Assembly (NCBI GenBank): GCA_016187745.1
Contig: JACPJC010000006.1
Location: 115,682-179,681, forward strand
DNA length: 64,000 nucleotides
Origin: Candidatus Iainarchaeum sp.
GTDB lineage: Archaea; Iainarchaeota; Iainarchaeia; Iainarchaeales; JAXPJC01
Reading direction: 5' to 3'
The position numbers were made by a program, and so were the translations under genes. Below the pieces are notes generated by a model that was not told where the DNA came from, searched no databases, and was given only the letters and a program-made list of their open reading frames with translations. This document shows, piece by piece, positions 58,965-64,000 of this stretch. How positions within the stretch are numbered: position 1 is the first letter of the stretch; each line of letters opens with the position of its first letter.

Positions 58965-59064
58965 TTCTTTTGGCTCTTTTTTTATACATCAATTTGAACG
59001 GCTTTCCCATGTCGCTCTTTATGTAAGCGATGAAAACATTCGCATCAAGGTAAATCCGCATCAT
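58933..59064 (-). pseudogene. Truncated PIN-domain (VapC-like) remnant
   Basis: Starts MRIYLDANVFIAYIKSDMG, a typical PIN opening with the first catalytic Asp, but stops after about 43 codons, so the later acidic residues and most of the fold are absent. A TATA-like CATTTAAATCC lies 24-34 bases before the ATG. The lost part would have overlapped the RHH gene, suggesting that a rearrangement joined two modules here. Confidence 0.65.
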
Positions 59065-59122
59065 TCCAGAATTCGCCTGCAAACCGGATTTAAATGCTTT
59101 CGGGGGCATTCCGCCGGTGAAT

Positions 59123-59398
59123 CTAAACAGCCATTGCCAAGAGGCCTTCAACTTGGAATATTCCCTCATTGGTCAGGAAAAGATTGCTACCTTCCTCTTT
59201 TATAAGGCTAATATTTTTCAATTCCCTAAGGCCTTTGAGGGCATCTTTTCCGAACTTCTTTTCCAGCTCTTGTTCGCTGACCTTAGGATTGTACTTTGCA
59301 AGGTATAGCAGAATCTCAATATTTTTGTTTTCCAGAATGATATTTTTTAGCCGCAGCGCATCATAATAAATTCTTTTAAGTTCTTCGCCCATATCCAT
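59123..59398 (-). CDS. Small winged-helix-like protein
   Basis: 91 residues. KNIEILLYLAKYNPKVSEQE, LEKKFGKDALKGLRELKNIS and IKEEGSNLFLTNEGIFQVEG form a helix-helix-helix-wing pattern of an ArsR/MarR-type DNA-binding domain. An upstream GTG is in frame at 59401. A TATA-like CCTATAAAGC about 15-25 bases before the start suggests a leaderless mRNA. It lies just upstream of the PIN remnant on the same strand and may once have been its antitoxin. Confidence 0.65.
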   Translation of the reverse strand: MDMGEELKRIYYDALRLKNIILENKNIEILLYLAKYNPKVSEQELEKKFGKDALKGLRELKNISLIKEEGSNLFLTNEGIFQVEGLLAMAV

Positions 59399-59445
59399 CA
59401 CCCAAGTACTATGCTTTATAGGTAAAGCAATATATTAATTTATCC

Positions 59446-60099
59446 TTACCTCTCCCGCCCTTTCAGCCTCCATTTCCAGGATTTGTAGTCAGGGCGCCTT
59501 AACCCCAACTGCCTCCGGGACTGATACTCTATTATTTCCGCCAATCTGTGTATCCTGAATCTGGAATACACTAGGATTTTATCCAATAATTCTGATTCTT
59601 TATAAGGTATTATGGTTGGAAAATTTTTAAAGTATTGGCTTGGGTCATCTTTAAACTTGTTGAATTTTGATTCTTCTATAAAGAAAAGGATTTTTCCGTG
59701 AAACATATAATTTTTGGCCAGATAATTCTGTTCAGTTATTGTGCCAGCCCCTTCGCCGTCAATAAAAATTATCAGCTGATGGGTTATGCAGCAGGCTTCC
59801 AAAACTTGCATTTGGCTAAGGCGCCCTTTTTTGCTGTAGTAGTTATCAATTGTTTCAGCGTATAATCCGTTTTTCAGCAACAGGTTCTTTATGCTACATA
59901 ATCGTTGTTTTTGCTCATTTTTGTGCCAATCCCCCAAAATGAGGCTTTTTAAGCTCCGCAAAAGCAGAAAATAATCCTGCTCTCTTTTTTGCAATTGCCT
60001 GCGGATATTGTCTCCAATTTTCTTAAATTCCGGAGAACTGTATTCTGGAATCTGCTTTTCGAGATTTTCTTTCGCTTCTTTGAAATAATCTTGCAGCAT
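59446..60099 (-). CDS. Hypothetical protein, 217 or 245 residues
   Basis: Soluble, helical N-terminal half (EAKENLEKQIPEYSSPEFKK, RREQDYFLLLRSLKSLI-like), then an alpha/beta half (HQLIIFIDGEGAGTITEQNY, HGKILFFIEESKFNKF, TIIPYKESELLDKILVYSRF) and a basic tail. No recognisable family. An in-frame ATG at 60183 would lengthen it by 28 residues, but the TATA-like CCTATATAAATG overlaps that codon, which favours a later start. Slightly more A+T-rich than its neighbours, so acquired origin is possible. Confidence 0.6.
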   Translation of the reverse strand: MLQDYFKEAKENLEKQIPEYSSPEFKKIGDNIRRQLQKREQDYFLLLRSLKSLILGDWHKNEQKQRLCSIKNLLLKNGLYAETIDNYYSKKGRLSQMQVLEACCITHQLIIFIDGEGAGTITEQNYLAKNYMFHGKILFFIEESKFNKFKDDPSQYFKNFPTIIPYKESELLDKILVYSRFRIHRLAEIIEYQSRRQLGLRRPDYKSWKWRLKGRER

Positions 60100-60258
60100 A
60101 AATTCAACTCTGTACGGGGCGCCTGAACCACAAAGACCAAATGTTGTTTGGCGCAAGTTTTGGAAGAATTGGGATTGGAGCATTTATATAGGCTTTCGGG
60201 ACCAAACCGCCGGTGAAACATTTGAGAATTTATCCTAATTTATCTCTTAACTTAAAAA

Positions 60259-60271
60259 AGTTAATATTAAT
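60259..60271 (+). promoter_or_regulatory. Operator-like AGTTAATATTAAT before the giant surface gene
   Basis: Shares AGTTAATATTAA with the first palindrome upstream of the RHH gene (58643-58654), about 1.6 kb away. It lies upstream of a TATA-like ACTATATAGTATT (60286-60298). Possible second binding site of the RHH protein; the sequence is AT-rich, so chance is not excluded. Confidence 0.3.
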
Positions 60272-60376
60272 AACCCCCTAAACCACTATATAGTATTAGT
60301 GAGTAAGTATAAAAACCATATTAGTTTTATATTTACTCAGATTCGGGAAATAAAGGATTGTGAGGGTAAGGCCTTG

Positions 60377-63300
60377 ATGCAGATGGGCACGGAGTGGCCA
60401 GTTGCTTTGGTTCTTATAGCGGTCAGCATAATTGCGGTTTTTGCATTTGTCCTTTCCCCTAATGCTTTTGTCGCGCTTTTTTCCGGAGGGGCGCAGCAGG
60501 CCGAAGGCCTTGCCTTCAATGTGCAAGGCGGAATCGCCTCTGACAGGATTGCTTCCGGGCAGAACGTAAAAGAGCAGATTCTGCACGCTGACGGCATCTA
60601 TGCCTCTCTTGCGCTGGATGCTTCCGCAAATGCAATTTTGGACATGAATTATTCCGCAGTGCTGCCCGAAGGCTCCGCGCCCATTTCGGTTTTTGTCAGG
60701 CTGCAGGGATTTGCGGTGCGCAATATTCTCCCAAGCACCGAGAAAGACCCGAGCAACCTCTCATTTGAGTGGGGTGATTTCAGCTACTGGAATTTGGCAA
60801 AGGAGGGAAAGAAAAGCGATGCGGGCATATGGAGCTATAACCAAGGGGCATATGATGCATATGTTTCCGCGTTTTTAATAACTTCCGGCGGCGCGAAAAA
60901 CAGGGCAGAACTGAAGCACAAGTTCATAACCGTAAATAAAAACGATAAAATAAGATTCTACTGGAATTCCTACCACTATGATTCCGGCTGCGGGCTTTTT
61001 GTCAATGGAACGCAGATATATCCGCCTAAGGAAAACTCATACGGCTTTGGATACATTGCAATCAGCCCGAAAATTGCCGGCGCGCTTGCAATCAGCGCCG
61101 AAGGGACAGGGAAGGATGATACAGGATACTGCACCTTCTATGCGGATGACTTTTCAATAAATGGAACGAAGGAAATAAGGCAGGCGTTCAAGACACTTGC
61201 GGACATTGAAGTTTGGAACGGCCTTGAGTACAAAGAAATCCCTGCGTGCAGGAACCTTGAATTGAAAGAAGAAGCAAGCACGCTTTCATGCGATGTTTCC
61301 TCTGCCCTTAAAACCGCTGAGAGTCTGCAGAATGCGCAAATAAGGGCAGTTATACATAATGGGTATGAGAATATTACCGCAAAAATAGATTATGTATATT
61401 TGGATTTGAACTACTCCAAGGAAGCGGAAATAACCCCGAAAAAGCCTGAAAAGCCGGTTCAGGAAAAGCGCCTTGGCCTGAAGCTGAAAAAGCACAAGGA
61501 TGTCTTCAGGCATGATGAGAATATACTCATTGACGCAAATTTCGGGGACCTGGACACTGGGGAGAAGCTGGAAGCTGCAATTTCCGCGCAGCTCATAACC
61601 CCCGAAAACAGGATTGAGGATCTGAATGCCGATGAGATTGAAGTGGAGGGAATAGGAAAATACAGGCTCAAATTGGATTCGAAGCGCTATTTCGCCCCCG
61701 GGCTTTATGTGCTTAGGGTAAAGGCAAAATACGGGATTTCAAACTACACATCAGAGGAGCGCTTTTATTGGGGCGTGCTTGCAATAAACACAGGCAAGAG
61801 CATTTATCTTCCCAACGAAACCGCAAGGCTCTCAATTGGCGTTCTGGATGAGAACGGAAGCGTTGAGTGTAATGCCGAACTGGAGCTTGCAATCACTTCC
61901 CCCTCCGGGGAAACAACACTCCTCAGGACAGCCGATGGGACAATAAGCAAATCCGCGGAATGCAGCGAGAAGCTTGAGCAGACATATGCTCCTGATTATT
62001 ATGCGGAATACAATGCGAAAGGCATTGGCACATATGCAATGGCGCTTACTGCAACAACGCCTGATGGGACATATGCCATTGAGGACTCATTTGAAGTAAA
62101 GGCTGCAGTTGATTTTGAAGTTGAACGGAGAACAGCAACAAGGATTCTCCCAATATTTGCATATGATGTGAATCTGCATATCAAGGCTAATGCAGCATAT
62201 TCGGGGGAGATTGCTGAATTTGTTCCGGCAGAATTTGAGATTCTGCCTCAGGAAGGATTGCTTGTTACAAAACAGGGAAATGAGAAAAGGATTGCATGGA
62301 ATGTTGCGCTTGCAAAGGATGAGGAAATTGATTTGCATTACGCATATGATGCGCCAGACATATGGCCAAGGGTAGCTGAAATTGGAGAATTGCAGGTGGG
62401 AAGCTTCAGGGAAGCAAGGCGCTGGATGATAGCGATTGATGCTGTGAAGGATGTAACCGGATGCACTCTCAACGCGCCCTCTTCCGACCCAAATGTTGCG
62501 GAAGGCGCTACATTCTCATGGCAGGCAACTGCGGTAACCTCAGGCTCAGGCAGCAATCCTGATGTAACATACACTGCGCAGTCCTGCAACAATTCAGGCT
62601 GTTCTGCTGATGTGAATACAATTCCAACTGATACGACCGTTACTTCAATGGACTGGGTTTCCGCTTCCTCCCCTGATGCAAATCCTGTTACGCTTGCTGC
62701 AAACGTATCTCAGGATGGAACAGTTAAGGGAAGGAGCGGGGGAACCTACTATGTCAGGTGCAAGATTGTGGGAGGAACAACATGCTCCGGAGGCTGCTAT
62801 TCCACAGCACAGGTGGTTACAGTTACAGCGCCTCCTTCAAACAGGCCTGTTGATGCGAATACTGTGAAAATTGACGGCAATCCCGACAATGCCGCACTGC
62901 CTTCATTCAATTATGATACTGATGGGAACCTCACAATTGATTTCAATGTGTTTGATTTGGATTATAACGGAATTTTCAGGGGCAGTGGGAGGCTTGATGC
63001 GAATGTTGATTACAGGGATACAAATGCAAACGGCAAATCATACCGCATAATTACTGACCTGAATCTTACAAGAAGCAAGACAAATGGCAGCAATGCGGGG
63101 TTGTACTGCGATGACCTGAACTTTGCGGGGGGAAAGGACAAGAACCGCTATGGGGTTACATGCCACTGGGACTGGAATACCTATCGCATAACAGACAGGA
63201 ATGTTTTCATTGATGTGAATGTAACTGACAATAACGGGAGCACTGACATAAATTCAAGCGATTATAATTTCAGGGTTCTGACTGCTGCACAGCCTGTTGA

Positions 63301-64000
63301 GAACAGAACTATTGATGTTAATATTGCAAGGCCAAACGGCGGGGAGATTGTCGGAGTGAGGGATGGAAATTACCGCATTGATTTCAATGTGAGCGACAAG
63401 GACTGTAACGGGATATTCTGGTGCAGGGGAAGATTGGATGCGAATATTGACTATAATGTAAGCGGCGGTTGGGCAAGGGTTGTTACGGATTTGAATTTGC
63501 TGGCAACTGCAACTGCGGGAAGCAATAAGGGAATATATTGTGATGACTTGAATTTTGCTGGCTCAAAGGACCAGAATAAGCAAGTAACATGCCATTATGA
63601 TTGGAACCTTGCAGTGTGGAGGGAGCCGAGCGTGGATAGCAGGGTTGATGTGAATGTTACTGACAATAATGGAAGCACTGATGCAAACAGAAGTGCGAAT
63701 TTCTTCAGGCTGCATAACTGGCTGGTTTCAAATTCTGCAACAGCAATTGCCTACAACAATCAAAGGAATCTAGTGAGGAATGCTGATGGGAACATTTATC
63801 TTGTTTATGAGGCGAACCCGCCAGATGATAGCTCAAAAAAAGAAATATGGTTTGCCAAGAGCGATAACAATGGAAGCACCTGGAGCACGCCAGCAAATGT
63901 AAGCGATACCAATAACAGAAGCTCAACAAGCCCTGCAATTGACATAAATTCAACTGGCGGATTGCAAATGGTGTGGATAGAGGAAATCATTGCAAGCGGA
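60377..64000 (+). CDS. Giant anchored surface protein, 3' end outside window
   Basis: Open from the ATG at 60377 to the window edge (1,208 codons, no stop). N-terminal anchor GTEWPVALVLIAVSIIAVFA. Residues about 30-350 are beta-rich with a Trp-rich section (FSYWNLAKEGKKS); about 350-700 include Ig-like blocks (NETARLSIGVLDENGSVECN); a Cys-rich domain at 690-815. Two related domains of about 140 residues at 824-971 and 976-1115 share GRLDANVDY/GRLDANIDY, YCDDLNFAG and VNVTDNNGSTD. From about 1116 a BNR-like propeller begins (EIWFAKSDNNGSTWSTPANV). A GTG at 60299 is in frame but lies at the TATA-like box. Adhesin or surface enzyme; not closer identified. Confidence 0.85.
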   Translation, partial: MQMGTEWPVALVLIAVSIIAVFAFVLSPNAFVALFSGGAQQAEGLAFNVQGGIASDRIASGQNVKEQILHADGIYASLALDASANAILDMNYSAVLPEGSAPISVFVRLQGFAVRNILPSTEKDPSNLSFEWGDFSYWNLAKEGKKSDAGIWSYNQGAYDAYVSAFLITSGGAKNRAELKHKFITVNKNDKIRFYWNSYHYDSGCGLFVNGTQIYPPKENSYGFGYIAISPKIAGALAISAEGTGKDDTGYCTFYADDFSINGTKEIRQAFKTLADIEVWNGLEYKEIPACRNLELKEEASTLSCDVSSALKTAESLQNAQIRAVIHNGYENITAKIDYVYLDLNYSKEAEITPKKPEKPVQEKRLGLKLKKHKDVFRHDENILIDANFGDLDTGEKLEAAISAQLITPENRIEDLNADEIEVEGIGKYRLKLDSKRYFAPGLYVLRVKAKYGISNYTSEERFYWGVLAINTGKSIYLPNETARLSIGVLDENGSVECNAELELAITSPSGETTLLRTADGTISKSAECSEKLEQTYAPDYYAEYNAKGIGTYAMALTATTPDGTYAIEDSFEVKAAVDFEVERRTATRILPIFAYDVNLHIKANAAYSGEIAEFVPAEFEILPQEGLLVTKQGNEKRIAWNVALAKDEEIDLHYAYDAPDIWPRVAEIGELQVGSFREARRWMIAIDAVKDVTGCTLNAPSSDPNVAEGATFSWQATAVTSGSGSNPDVTYTAQSCNNSGCSADVNTIPTDTTVTSMDWVSASSPDANPVTLAANVSQDGTVKGRSGGTYYVRCKIVGGTTCSGGCYSTAQVVTVTAPPSNRPVDANTVKIDGNPDNAALPSFNYDTDGNLTIDFNVFDLDYNGIFRGSGRLDANVDYRDTNANGKSYRIITDLNLTRSKTNGSNAGLYCDDLNFAGGKDKNRYGVTCHWDWNTYRITDRNVFIDVNVTDNNGSTDINSSDYNFRVLTAAQPVENRTIDVNIARPNGGEIVGVRDGNYRIDFNVSDKDCNGIFWCRGRLDANIDYNVSGGWARVVTDLNLLATATAGSNKGIYCDDLNFAGSKDQNKQVTCHYDWNLAVWREPSVDSRVDVNVTDNNGSTDANRSANFFRLHNWLVSNSATAIAYNNQRNLVRNADGNIYLVYEANPPDDSSKKEIWFAKSDNNGSTWSTPANVSDTNNRSSTSPAIDINSTGGLQMVWIEEIIASG

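Noticed and set aside
1..64000. tRNA, rRNA or CRISPR arrays
   Set aside because: I looked in the gaps for T-arm motifs, rRNA landmarks and regularly spaced repeats and found none; the 66-bp repeats at 14.1-14.4 kb are coding and lack spacers.

Overview
The window is archaeal. It encodes an Orc1/Cdc6 initiator, a Hel308 helicase, a proteasome beta subunit, the transcription-termination nuclease aCPSF1/FttA, an archaeal NAC homologue, the wyosine enzyme Taw1, a geranylgeranyl reductase and many pilin-like proteins with class III signal peptides. Start codons often lie about 23-27 bases after a TATA-like box, which points to leaderless transcripts; a few genes (the main pilin and the toxin-antitoxin genes) instead carry strong Shine-Dalgarno sites. 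The pilin heads (KGQAALEYLMTY type), compact gene spacing and numerous large anchored surface proteins resemble DPANN-type archaea such as Diapherotrites, Micrarchaeota or Woesearchaeota. That placement is an inference from gene style; no rRNA is present to test it.

Layout. 1-7.1 kb: a cut transglutaminase-like gene, cdc6, hel308, and a coupled HAD / unknown / SLOG / NAC run. 7.2-14.9 kb: a 1,815-residue pilin-headed adhesin with five LamG modules, a convergent anchored protein, and an acylphosphatase fused to a 22-residue-repeat coiled coil. 15-24.6 kb: FKBP, proteasome beta, aCPSF1, a secreted beta-propeller, zinc ribbon, methyltransferase, a structured gene-free stretch that may hold small RNAs, an AK6-like kinase and an anchored protein. 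24.6-33 kb: a 1,414-residue lipoprotein, a DUF4258/YgiT pair and surface proteins. 33-42 kb: AMMECR1, a LamG pilin, Taw1, PRC-barrel, an H1-like basic protein, an NFACT protein lacking its C-terminal domain, a second acylphosphatase/coiled-coil fusion, ferredoxin plus geranylgeranyl reductase, VapBC and a transglutaminase-like protein without catalytic Cys. 42.1-51 kb: a type IV pilus-like operon (five small pilin-like proteins, a charged winged-helix protein, secretion ATPase, two TadC/FlaJ-type membrane proteins). 51-58.6 kb: a RelBE-like pair, a pilin-headed adhesin, the likely main pilin, a small membrane protein, a KaiC ATPase between two KaiC-like proteins without Walker A, and a coiled-coil protein. 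58.6-64 kb: a ribbon-helix-helix gene, remains of a PIN toxin, an unknown gene and a giant surface gene running off the window.

How it fits together: four proteins share one pilin head with the same signal peptide. One is short and probably the main subunit; three carry large binding or unknown tails. The 42-51 kb operon supplies an assembly ATPase and platform, so most of the window looks devoted to building and decorating a cell surface.

The most unusual sequence signal is a small dispersed hairpin repeat (near 5.05, 44.95 and 54.88 kb). Its stems change on both sides together, and two copies are flanked by long direct duplications of host sequence.
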